From the NCBI GenBank assembly GCA_037445185.1, contig JBBIKZ010000117.1, positions 1 to 7,312 on the forward strand: 7,312 nucleotides of DNA. Direction: 5' to 3'. A program made the translations under genes and the position numbers. Under the pieces are notes generated by a model, which was not told the DNA's origin, made no database searches, and was given only the letters and a program-made list of their open reading frames with translations. This DNA comes from JANWZL01 sp037445185. Lineage in GTDB: Bacteria > Pseudomonadota > Gammaproteobacteria > Burkholderiales > Thiobacillaceae. Positions within the stretch are counted from its first letter, which is position 1, and the number at the start of each line of letters is the position of its first letter. Positions 1-7,172 of this stretch are shown here, one piece after another.

Positions 1-17
1 CTCACCTTCCGGGTGAG
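1..17. repeat. Short inverted repeat (hairpin) at the window edge
   Basis: CTCACC (1-6) and GGTGAG (12-17) are perfect complements separated by a five-base loop. The stem may continue beyond the window. There is no T-run directly after it on the plus strand, and the minus-strand downstream side is cut off, so a terminator role cannot be judged. Confidence 0.35.
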
Positions 18-138
18 CGTGCTCGGAGGCGCAAACGTCAGGTTCCATGCGTCTTTGCGAAGGCCAAGGAGCGGTCAACTGAGGTTTTTTAGGTTTAACA
101 CCCATTGATCAGGGTCTTTGCATACGCCACGGCAGGCG
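1..138. other. AT-richer stretch downstream of hrpA, no assignable gene
   Basis: This edge segment differs from the rest of the window: positions 71-120 hold 22 G/C of 50 bases by my count, while the neighbouring genes are strongly GC-rich. It contains a run of six T (85-90) and an imperfect direct repeat of AGGTTT. Three reading frames stay open to the window edge: plus from base 1 to a TGA at 106-108, plus from base 3 to a TAG at 90-92, and minus from an ATG at 105 running off at base 1 (35 codons, beginning MGVKPKKPQL). None has a clear ribosome binding site or a product I recognise, so none is called as a gene. It could be the end of a neighbouring gene on either strand, a small gene after hrpA, or the edge of an insertion sequence. 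Confidence 0.5.
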
Positions 139-3100
139 CTAGCGCCCAATCTCCTCCCACCGCTTCATCAGCCGCTTGACCGATACCGGCTCGTCGGTGC
201 GCACCTCCTGGGCAAACAGGGCGATGCGCAGCTCCTCCAGGCGCCAGCGGAAGTCCTCCCGTGCCGCCGCGTCCGGCGCGTCGTGTCGCGCAGCGCGCCA
301 GGCGGCGAGCAGCGGCGCCATCTCCGCCATGGCCTGGGCGTCCCTGGCCGGGGCGCGGGCGAGCTTGTCCAGCCTGAGCGCCATCGCCTGGAGATAGGCC
401 GGCAGGCGTGCAAGACGCCGCACCGGGGTCTCCACCAAGAAGCGCGGCGGCAGCAGCTCGGCCAGTTGCCCCCGCATGTCTGCCACCACCCGCGCCCAGG
501 CGGCAGGGGCGCGGGCCAGTGCCTCGCGCAGACGGTGCGCGCGTTCGATGCACTCCGCCGCCAGGGCGGCCAAACGGGCGGTCTCGCCCGGCAGGCTGGG
601 GCGCAGCTGCCGGGCCAGGTGCTCGAATGCATCCTGAGTGCGGATGTCTGCCGTGTGGCCGGACGTAGCGCCCAAACAGGCGGCGAGCAGGACATCGCCA
701 ACGAGATGCGTGCAGGACGTTTCGGGGTGGATGAGCGCCCATTGCAGACAGGTGGTCTTCAGGCGCGCGGCGAGGTCGCGCTCGCTCTGGCGCAGGAGCT
801 CGGCGTGGACGCGCCAGAGCAGGCGGCACACCCCCAGCCGGTGGGCGGCGCGGGCGGCGGCCGGGCTGTCGAACAGACGCAGGCGCACGCCGCCGTCGGC
901 CATCGCCTCCAGGGCGGGGAAGGCGGGCACGCGCTGCCTCCCCGCCGCGAGGTCGACCTTGTCCGGCAGGTCGCCGAAGTCCCAGCGCGCCACCTCGCGT
1001 TCCCAGCCCGCGGCCGATTGCGCCACCGCCTGCCGGGCGGCAGCGCCGAGCTGCCGGCGCAGGGCAGCGAGGTCGCGCCCTTCGGCGAGCACCCGACCCG
1101 CCTCGTCCAGCACGCGGTAGTTCATCGCCAGGTGGGCCGGCAGCGCCTCCGGCCGCCAGGCCTCACGCGGCACGCTCACCCCCGTCTTCTGCGCGAGAAA
1201 GCGCGTCAGTGCCTCGATCAGGGGCGGACAATCGGGCTGGGTGGGCAGGGTGCCTAGCGCCTCGGTGGCGGCACGGGCATACTCGGCCACGGGCACGACG
1301 TTGCGCCGCCAGGTCTGCGGCAGCGACTTCAGGAGCGCGGCGATCTTCTCCTGCAAGAGCCCCGGCACGAGCCAGTCGCCGGCGGCTGCACTGACCTGGT
1401 TCAGGGCGGCGAGCGGCACGAGCAGGGTGACGCCGTCGTCCGCCGCGCCCGGGTCGAAGCGGTAGGCCAGGCGATAGGCGACGCCCTCGAGGGTGAGCGT
1501 TTGCGGGAAGGCGCCGGCGGCCGCCTGGCGGCCGGCCAGCAGCCGCTCGCGGTCGAGGAAGAGCAGGCGCGGGTTGGCCGCCTCCGCCTCGCGCCGCCAG
1601 CGCTCGAAGGCGGCGCCGTTGTGGATGGCGGCCGGCACGAGCGCATCGAAATGGGCATAGAGGAGATCCTCGTCCACGCCCAGGCGGGGGTCGCGGGCGC
1701 GCTCGGCGAGCGCCTCGAGCTCCGCCAGCAGTTGCCGGTTGTGCTTGAAAAAGGGGGCGCGGCAGTCCCATTCGCCGCGCACCAGGGCATGGCGGATGAA
1801 GAGCTCGCGGCACAAGGCGGGGTCGATCGGGCCGTAGTGCACCGGGCGCGCCTGGACCACCGGCAGGCCGTACAGGGTGGCGCGCAGAAAGGCGCGCACC
1901 TGCGCCGGGCGCTTGGCCCAGTGCGGGTCGGCATAGCTGCGCTTGAGCAGGTGGCCCCCCACCGCCTCGATCCACTCCGGCTCGATGCGCGCGACGCTGC
2001 GCGCATAGACCCGCCGTGTCTCGACGATCTCGGCGGCCATGAGCCATTTCGGCCGCCGGCGCACCCCGGAGCCCGGCGAAATCGTGAAGCGCATGCCGCG
2101 CGCACCCAGATAGTCGCCCGCCTCGGTGAGCATGCCGACATTACCGAGCAGGCCGGTGAGCAGGGCCTGATGTAGGCTGGCATAACGCGCGGGGTCGACC
2201 GCCGCGGGTGCACCTTCGACCGCGTCCTCGCCCGCCGTCCAGGTCTCGTCCAAGGCATCGACGCGCCAGCCCATCTCCTTGACCAAGAGGGCGAGCTGGG
2301 CGTGCACGTCGCGCCACTCATGCACATAGGCCGGCGAGAGGAAGTCCGCGAGCAGGGCGGCGCGGAATTTGCGCGCCGACTTGCGGTGGGCATCCAGCCT
2401 GTCGATGTAGCGCCACAGCCGCAGGATGGCGACCAAGTCCGACTGCGCGTCATGAAAACGCGCATGTTTCCGATCGGCCGTCTGCGCCTGGTCGAGGGGG
2501 CGAAGCCGCGGGTCCTGGCAGGAGAGGTAAGCGGCGATCACCAGCACCTCGGCGAGACAGCCGCGCTCGCGCGCGGCGATCAGCATGCGGCCGAGGCGCG
2601 GGTCCACCGGCAGATGGGCGAGCGCCCGGCCGATGGGGGTGAGCGCACGCGCGGCATCGATGGCGCCCAGCTCCTCGAGCAGGGTGTAGCCATCGCGCAC
2701 CCGCTTGGGCTCGGGCGGATCGGGAAAGGGAAAGTCCTCGATGTCCGGTAGGCCCAGCGCGCGCATGCGCAGGATCACCGCCGCCAGCGAGGAGCGCAGC
2801 AGCTCCGGCGTGGTATGCGCCGGGCGGGCGGCGTAGTCCTGCTCGTCGTAGAGGCGGATGCAGACGCCGGCGGCCACCCGCCCGCAGCGCCCCGCCCGCT
2901 GGTTGGCCGCGGCCTGGGAGATCTTCTCGATCTTGAGCTGCTCGATCTTGTTGCGCAGGGAGTAGCGCTTGACGCGGGCGAGCCCGGTGTCGACGACGTA
3001 GCGTATGCCCGGCACGGTGAGCGAGGTCTCGGCCACGTTGGTGGCGAGCACGATGCGCCGGCCCGCGTGCGGTGCGAACACGCGCGCCTGCTCGGCCACC

Positions 3101-3978
3101 GACAACCGCGCATACAGGGGCAGGATCTCGGTGCCCGGCGGATGGTGCTTGCGCAGCGCCTCTTGTGTTTCGCGTATCTCCCGCTCGCCCGGCAGGAAGA
3201 CCAGGATGTCGCCCGGCCCCTCGGCGGCGAGCTCGTCCACGGCATCCAGGATGGCCAGCACGCGCTTGGTCTCGATCGTCTCGGTCTGCGCCGCTTCTTT
3301 GGTCTGTGGCTGCGATGCGTGCCCACTCTTGTCCTGCGCCTGCGTCTGCACCTCGATCGGGCGATAGCGCACCTCGACCGGATAGGTGCGCCCCGACACC
3401 TCGACGACGGGCGCGCCGCCGAACCAGGCGGCGAAGCGCTCCGCCTCCAGGGTGGCGGAGGAGAGGACGAGCTTGAGATCGGGCCGGCGCGGCAGGAGCC
3501 GTTTGAGGTAGCCCAGCAGGAAGTCGATGTTGAGGCTGCGCTCGTGCGCCTCGTCCAGGATCAGCGTGTCATAGGCCCGGAATTCGGGATCGGACTGGGT
3601 CTCGGCGAGCAGGATGCCGTCGGTCATGACCTTGATGCGGCTCGCGGCACCGACGTGATCGCTGAAGCGGACCCGCCAGCCGACGAAGTCGCCCAGCCGG
3701 GTGCGGGTCTCCGCGGCCAGACGCTCGGCCACGCTCCTGGCGGCGATGCGACGCGGCTGGGTCATGCCGATGCGCCCAGCGCGGCCGCGCCCCGCCACCC
3801 AGGCGATCTTGGGCAGCTGGGTGGTCTTGCCCGAGCCGGTCTCGCCGCAAACGATGATCACCTGATGGCGCACGAGCAGCGCGGCGATCTCCTCCCGGTG
3901 CGCCGATACCGGCAACTGCTCGGGGAATGCGATGTGCAGGGCGGGGGGGTCGGGGTAGTGGCCAGGCGCCGCGGACAT
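139..3978 (-). CDS. hrpA: ATP-dependent RNA helicase HrpA (DEAH box)
   Basis: This is a cytoplasmic DEAH/RHA-family helicase that uses ATP to remodel RNA and ribonucleoprotein. In E. coli, HrpA has been linked to mRNA processing and to rescue of stalled or collided ribosomes. The chosen ATG gives 1279 residues, close to the roughly 1300 of E. coli HrpA. Motifs seen, in order: motif I GETGSGKT (45-52), TQPRR (73-77), DEAH (142-145), SAT (174-176), ATNVAETS (312-319) and QRAGRCGR (360-367). A helical HA2-type region follows at about 430-520, an OB-fold-like segment at about 600-675, and then the long C-terminal DUF3418-type region that marks HrpA. The start at 3978 lies just before the conserved YPDP...FPEQLPVS stretch; an in-frame extension to 4038 adds 20 unconserved residues. 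Compared with E. coli HrpA, about 50 residues before motif I are missing. A Gln/Thr-rich insert sits at about 211-237 between the two helicase lobes. The frame is intact throughout. Confidence 0.96.
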   Translation of the reverse strand: MSAAPGHYPDPPALHIAFPEQLPVSAHREEIAALLVRHQVIIVCGETGSGKTTQLPKIAWVAGRGRAGRIGMTQPRRIAARSVAERLAAETRTRLGDFVGWRVRFSDHVGAASRIKVMTDGILLAETQSDPEFRAYDTLILDEAHERSLNIDFLLGYLKRLLPRRPDLKLVLSSATLEAERFAAWFGGAPVVEVSGRTYPVEVRYRPIEVQTQAQDKSGHASQPQTKEAAQTETIETKRVLAILDAVDELAAEGPGDILVFLPGEREIRETQEALRKHHPPGTEILPLYARLSVAEQARVFAPHAGRRIVLATNVAETSLTVPGIRYVVDTGLARVKRYSLRNKIEQLKIEKISQAAANQRAGRCGRVAAGVCIRLYDEQDYAARPAHTTPELLRSSLAAVILRMRALGLPDIEDFPFPDPPEPKRVRDGYTLLEELGAIDAARALTPIGRALAHLPVDPRLGRMLIAARERGCLAEVLVIAAYLSCQDPRLRPLDQAQTADRKHARFHDAQSDLVAILRLWRYIDRLDAHRKSARKFRAALLADFLSPAYVHEWRDVHAQLALLVKEMGWRVDALDETWTAGEDAVEGAPAAVDPARYASLHQALLTGLLGNVGMLTEAGDYLGARGMRFTISPGSGVRRRPKWLMAAEIVETRRVYARSVARIEPEWIEAVGGHLLKRSYADPHWAKRPAQVRAFLRATLYGLPVVQARPVHYGPIDPALCRELFIRHALVRGEWDCRAPFFKHNRQLLAELEALAERARDPRLGVDEDLLYAHFDALVPAAIHNGAAFERWRREAEAANPRLLFLDRERLLAGRQAAAGAFPQTLTLEGVAYRLAYRFDPGAADDGVTLLVPLAALNQVSAAAGDWLVPGLLQEKIAALLKSLPQTWRRNVVPVAEYARAATEALGTLPTQPDCPPLIEALTRFLAQKTGVSVPREAWRPEALPAHLAMNYRVLDEAGRVLAEGRDLAALRRQLGAAARQAVAQSAAGWEREVARWDFGDLPDKVDLAAGRQRVPAFPALEAMADGGVRLRLFDSPAAARAAHRLGVCRLLWRVHAELLRQSERDLAARLKTTCLQWALIHPETSCTHLVGDVLLAACLGATSGHTADIRTQDAFEHLARQLRPSLPGETARLAALAAECIERAHRLREALARAPAAWARVVADMRGQLAELLPPRFLVETPVRRLARLPAYLQAMALRLDKLARAPARDAQAMAEMAPLLAAWRAARHDAPDAAAREDFRWRLEELRIALFAQEVRTDEPVSVKRLMKRWEEIGR

Positions 3979-3986
3979 GGCAGGGC

Positions 3987-3992
3987 ATGATA
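3987..3992 (-). promoter_or_regulatory. Possible extended -10 element for hrpA
   Basis: Read on the minus strand, the gap contains TGG-TATCAT: an extended -10 (TGn) followed by a hexamer matching TATAAT at five of six positions. Only eight bases separate it from the chosen hrpA ATG, so transcription would begin at or within a few bases of the start codon. No convincing -35 hexamer is present at 17 bases upstream, which is tolerated when a TGn motif is present. No Shine-Dalgarno sequence precedes the ATG. This is inferred from sequence only. Confidence 0.4.
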
Positions 3993-4057
3993 CCAGCCAT
4001 GCCAGCGCTGCCGCCGACCGTCCGCATGCGGCGCTCACCGCCTGGCCACGGCTGGGC

Positions 4058-4063
4058 TACACT
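4058..4063 (+). promoter_or_regulatory. Possible -10 element for the secreted-protein gene
   Basis: TACACT matches the TATAAT consensus at four of six positions, including the key second A and final T. It ends seven bases before the ATG at 4071. The best -35 candidate at 18-base spacing (CTCACC, 4034-4039) matches only three positions. If used, the transcript would start at or next to the start codon. The only ribosome-binding-like bases nearby are a weak AGG at 4065-4067. Confidence 0.3.
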
Positions 4064-4070
4064 CAGGCGC

Positions 4071-5294
4071 ATGCCTGCGCACCTTACACCGCGACTCGCC
4101 GCCACCCTTTTCGCCCTGCTCACCGCCCTGATGCTGGTGACCGGGGGCCAGCCGCTTCAGGCGGCGTCACTGGCCGTAGGCGAGCTCAGACTGCAGTATG
4201 ATCAACCCTGGCAGCGGGCCGACGCCGAGACGGAGGCCCGCGCCGAGAGCATCATCCTGCACCTCACAGGTGCGCAGCTCACGCTGGTACTGCCCCGGCA
4301 TCAGGCTCGCCTGCGCCTGTCGGAAGAGCAGTTCTATCGCCAGCTGGAGACGGTCTGGCGCGCCCAGTACGGGCAGACGGCGCGCATGGACTGGCTCGAG
4401 GCGGGAGGGCTGCGCTGGCGCGTGGTGCGTCGCCCCAGTCTAGACCAGCCTGACCAAGTCGTCTTCCACCTGGTGACGGTGATCGAGGGTCGCGCCCACC
4501 ACCTGCTCGCCTATGCGCCCGCCTCGGCCGCCGAGCTGCCCGAGGCCGCCATGGCGCTGCTCAACGGCCCGGTCACCGCGCCGGCAGGCGGGGAGGTGGC
4601 CGCGCCGCCTGTGGGCCGCCCTGGGGCTGTGCGGCCTGCCGGCTGGCGACTAGCGCGTGTCCTGCGCATTCGACCGGACACACTGACCCTGGACCGCGTG
4701 ATGGCCTCGGAAGGACGCGCGCTCCGGGGCGAGGGCGGCATCACCGGGCTCGAACTCAGGCTGCACGGTCATGGCCTCGATGCCTTTCTGGAAGGCTTCG
4801 TCTGGGAGGACGGCCCGGGCCGCAGTTCGGTTCGGCGCACCTTCCGGCATCAGTGGCAGGTCAGCTGGGCCGCCCCCCCGCAACGATGGCAGGACGGGGA
4901 GACCGCCGAGATCGTGGTCAGCTCGGCGGCGGGCAGCGATCCGGTGGTGCTTGAGATCAGGCTCAACTACCTCTGCGGACCGCCGGACGCATTGCACGCG
5001 CTGCTCGACGGCGTGGAAGGCGGGCAGGCCGATGCCATCGCGCGTCTCCAATCCGGGTTCACAGCCTGCCGAGACCAGGCCACCGGCTCGCTGCAGGCCG
5101 AGACCACGCTCGCCGGCGGGACGTCCGCGCGCCCCCTCGCGATGCAACCGCCCGATGTCCCCGCCCTGTCCGCCGACGGACACGGGCTGCTGCTGCTCTC
5201 GCTGCAGCCCCGCGCCGGTGAGGGCAGCCCCGGTCAGGCCCTGCTCGGGGCCGCTGCGGTGCACTATGTCTATGCGCGGACACCAGAAGACTGA
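4071..5294 (+). CDS. Secreted protein of unknown function, with signal peptide
   Basis: I do not recognise this family. The ATG at 4071 gives 407 residues and places a clear signal peptide at the N-terminus: a basic start (H4, R8), a hydrophobic core at about 9-24, and an LQA-A site with cleavage after about residue 31. An upstream in-frame start at 3927 would add 48 residues, bury the signal peptide and overlap hrpA, so it is rejected. There is no lipobox Cys, so the product is probably periplasmic or exported. The mature part looks like two alpha/beta or beta-rich regions joined by a Pro/Ala/Gly-rich linker at about 165-188. The first has an amphipathic helix (about 84-98) followed by alternating strands around WLEAGGLRWRVVRRP. 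The only two cysteines, C302 and C333, both lie in the second region and could form a disulfide. No catalytic motif is evident. The gene is divergent from hrpA and convergent with the importer operon, so it is probably transcribed alone. Confidence 0.85.
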   Translation: MPAHLTPRLAATLFALLTALMLVTGGQPLQAASLAVGELRLQYDQPWQRADAETEARAESIILHLTGAQLTLVLPRHQARLRLSEEQFYRQLETVWRAQYGQTARMDWLEAGGLRWRVVRRPSLDQPDQVVFHLVTVIEGRAHHLLAYAPASAAELPEAAMALLNGPVTAPAGGEVAAPPVGRPGAVRPAGWRLARVLRIRPDTLTLDRVMASEGRALRGEGGITGLELRLHGHGLDAFLEGFVWEDGPGRSSVRRTFRHQWQVSWAAPPQRWQDGETAEIVVSSAAGSDPVVLEIRLNYLCGPPDALHALLDGVEGGQADAIARLQSGFTACRDQATGSLQAETTLAGGTSARPLAMQPPDVPALSADGHGLLLLSLQPRAGEGSPGQALLGAAAVHYVYARTPED

Positions 5295-5297
5295 GGG

Positions 5298-5317
5298 GCG
5301 GCCCGCCTGCTGGCCGC
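5298..5317. terminator. GC-rich hairpin between convergent genes
   Basis: GCGGCC (5298-5303) and GGCCGC (5312-5317) are perfect complements around an eight-base loop. The hairpin lies in the 29-base gap between the stop of the secreted-protein gene and the stop of the ATPase gene, which suits a shared bidirectional transcription end. Neither side has a T-tract, so it is not a textbook intrinsic terminator; it may act with Rho or only shield transcript ends. Confidence 0.35.
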
Positions 5318-5323
5318 GAGGGC

Positions 5324-6385
5324 TCATCGCGGCAGGGTGAAGAGGTCTGCGGCCGGCAGGCCCACCACACCGGCATCGCCGGCCTCGATGCCATATCTGC
5401 GCAACACCCGACTGCCGCAGCGCACCTCGAGCAGGACTCCGGTGTCGGCGCGGAAGTGCAACAGGGCCGCCTCACCCAGGTCCAGCGCCGCTTCGAAACG
5501 GCCGGCAAGCCGCCTCTCGTCCTGCCGAGGCGGGTCGTCCGGCAGGCGCAGGGCCAGCTGCTCGGGCCGTATGGCGAGCCATACTTCCCCCCCGACAGCC
5601 GTGCCGTCGACCACGGCGAGCCTGCCGCCGAGCGCTGGACACACCACCTCGCCCGGCCCCACCAACCGGGCCGGAAACAGGTTTTTCAGACCGAGGAAGC
5701 GGGCCGCCGCAACGCTCGCAGGGCGGCGGTAGACCGTGGCCCTGTCGCCGCTTTGCTCGACGCGTCCGTCGATCAGCACGGTGATGTGGTCGGCGAGGAA
5801 ATGGGCCTCGGTGAGGTCATGGGTAACCAGCAACACCGTCAAACCGCGTTCGCGTTTGAGGTCCCGCATCAACCACCACAGCTCGCGGCGCAGGCTCTCA
5901 TGCAGCGCTGTGAACGGTTCGTCCAACAGCACCACGCGGGGGTTGGCGGCCAGGGCGCGCACGAGGGCCACCCGCTGGCGTTCGCCGCCCGACAGCGTGA
6001 CGATTCGACGGCTGAGCAAGGGGACGATGCCGGTGATCTCCAGCAACCTGTCGAGCAGGGGACGGTACTCGGCTTCGGGCACCCGCCTGGCGCGGGCGCT
6101 GTAGAGCAGGTTGTCGCGCACGCTCAGATGGGGAAACAGACCCAGTTGCTGCGGTACATAGCCCAGCCGACGGCGCTCCAGGGGAAGGTGCGTGATCTCC
6201 TCGCCCGCCAGCCGGACCCGACCCGCGGCCACCGGCAGGGTACCCAGCACGGCATGCAGTAGCGTGCTCTTGCCCGAGCCTGAGGGGCCCAGCACGGCGT
6301 GGCACTCGCCCTCGTCCACGCTGAGCGAGACGCAATCGAGCCTGAAACCGCCCACCTGCGCACTCAGCCCGTCGAGCTCAAGCAT
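5324..6385 (-). CDS. ABC importer ATP-binding protein, ModC/WtpC-like
   Basis: This is the cytoplasmic ATPase that powers the importer formed with the adjacent permease. Length is 353 residues, matching the ModC/CysA class. Features seen: Walker A GPSGSGKST (33-41), Q-loop PQQ (78-80), signature LSGGERQR (131-138), Walker B VVLLDEP (151-157) with catalytic E156, and switch His H189. After about residue 230 comes a C-terminal beta-rich region containing IRPEQLALRL, typical of a TOBE/MOP domain that in this family can bind the oxyanion or regulate transport. The D-loop reads TALH instead of the usual SALD, so Asp is replaced by H162 (codon CAT at 5902-5900). The ATG at 6385 is preferred to a TTG at 6391 because AGGG lies six bases upstream; the gene then overlaps the permease end by eight bases. 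The oxyanion class is supported by the permease partner, but molybdate, tungstate and sulfate cannot be separated from sequence reading alone. Confidence 0.9.
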   Translation of the reverse strand: MLELDGLSAQVGGFRLDCVSLSVDEGECHAVLGPSGSGKSTLLHAVLGTLPVAAGRVRLAGEEITHLPLERRRLGYVPQQLGLFPHLSVRDNLLYSARARRVPEAEYRPLLDRLLEITGIVPLLSRRIVTLSGGERQRVALVRALAANPRVVLLDEPFTALHESLRRELWWLMRDLKRERGLTVLLVTHDLTEAHFLADHITVLIDGRVEQSGDRATVYRRPASVAAARFLGLKNLFPARLVGPGEVVCPALGGRLAVVDGTAVGGEVWLAIRPEQLALRLPDDPPRQDERRLAGRFEAALDLGEAALLHFRADTGVLLEVRCGSRVLRRYGIEAGDAGVVGLPAADLFTLPR

Positions 6386-7172
6386 GGGCAACCCTGCCCA
6401 GTAAGCGGCGGGCGACGAACAGGGCGGCGAGGCCGATCGTCACCAAGACCAGGATGAGCGCCACCGTGCCCTCGAGATCGGCAGAAGACAGACGCATGTA
6501 GATGGCGATGGGCAGGGTTTCGGTGCGCATCGCCATGGAGCCGGCCACCATGAAGGTGGCGCCGAACTCGCCCAATGCCTTGGCCCAGCTGAGGATGAAG
6601 GCGGCGATGAGGCCGTTTCTCGCCAAAGGCAGGGTGACGGTGATAAAGCCGTAGCGTGGACTGGCACCCAGGGTGCGGGCCACGGTCTCCAGCTCCACCG
6701 ATACCTCGTCGAAGGCAGCCTTGAGCATGCGCACCGCGAGCCCCAGCACGGTGAGGAACTGGGCCAGCACGATGCCGGCGAAACCGAAGACGAAATAGAA
6801 GCTGTGTTCCTGTATCCAGGCACCCAGAGGATTGTTGAAAAAGATCAGAATGATCGCGCCCAGTGCCGCCGGCGAGACGATGAGGGGAAATTCCAGCACC
6901 GTCTCGGCCGCTTCCTTGCCGACAAAGCGATGGCGCGACAGGGCATAGGCAGCGGGTAGGGCTAGAAGCAGGGCCAGCACCGTGGCAAGCGACGCCGCCA
7001 GGATGGAAAGCCGCACGGAGAAGGCGGTGCGTTCCGAAAACAACGTCTCGCGCAAGATGGCCGGATCCAGGATCCAGAACAGGGAGGCGATCAGACTGGC
7101 ATACAGGGCGAGGACCGTCATCGCCGCCGCAATGCTGGCGCGAACCCCGCCGGTAGCGGCACGGCGGCTCAC
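6378..7172 (-). CDS. ABC importer permease, ModB-like
   Basis: This inner-membrane subunit forms the translocation path of the importer. With the GTG start at 7172 it is 264 residues. About six membrane segments can be seen, near 14-35, 53-78, 92-112, 125-147, 187-210 and 236-254. The cytoplasmic coupling loop that docks on the ATPase is at about 162-183 (ETVARTLGASP...TLPLARNG), the EAA motif of binding-protein-dependent permeases. ALGEFGATFMVAG (199-211) and ETLPIAIY are typical of ModB/WtpB/CysT proteins. The GTG is chosen because it overlaps the preceding stop as GTGA and is preceded by AAGGTGG seven bases upstream. A longer ATG-started frame from 7271 would run 33 codons into the upstream gene and lacks such support. 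ModB of E. coli is somewhat shorter (about 229 residues) with five membrane segments, so this resembles the longer WtpB/CysT-type layout. Confidence 0.9.
   Translation of the reverse strand: MSRRAATGGVRASIAAAMTVLALYASLIASLFWILDPAILRETLFSERTAFSVRLSILAASLATVLALLLALPAAYALSRHRFVGKEAAETVLEFPLIVSPAALGAIILIFFNNPLGAWIQEHSFYFVFGFAGIVLAQFLTVLGLAVRMLKAAFDEVSVELETVARTLGASPRYGFITVTLPLARNGLIAAFILSWAKALGEFGATFMVAGSMAMRTETLPIAIYMRLSSADLEGTVALILVLVTIGLAALFVARRLLGRVAHA

Noticed and set aside
99..118. Possible terminator formed by ACCC and GGGT near the hrpA end
   Set aside because: The stem is only four pairs with an eight-base loop, and no proper T-run follows in either direction.
118..1257. Long plus-strand open frame (379 codons) opposite the hrpA 3' part
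   Set aside because: It lies fully antisense to the conserved hrpA frame and its translation is low-complexity Gly/Ala/Arg/Gln with no domain, as expected of a shadow frame in GC-rich DNA.
1510..1542. GC palindrome GGCCGCC-T-GGCGGCC within hrpA
   Set aside because: It encodes an ordinary Ala/Gly/Arg stretch in an intact frame; such palindromes arise by chance from GC-rich codon choice.
2815..3990. Long plus-strand open frame (391 codons) opposite the hrpA helicase core
   Set aside because: The minus strand carries all helicase motifs here; the plus frame has no recognisable domain and mirrors codon bias.
3927..4070. N-terminal extension of the secreted-protein gene
   Set aside because: It would add 48 Arg/Pro-rich residues ahead of a normal signal peptide and overlap the hrpA start; ATG 4071 fits better.
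5456..6262. Plus-strand open frame of 268 codons opposite the ATPase gene
   Set aside because: It is antisense to a complete ABC ATPase with all its motifs; the translation is Gln/His-rich without any domain.
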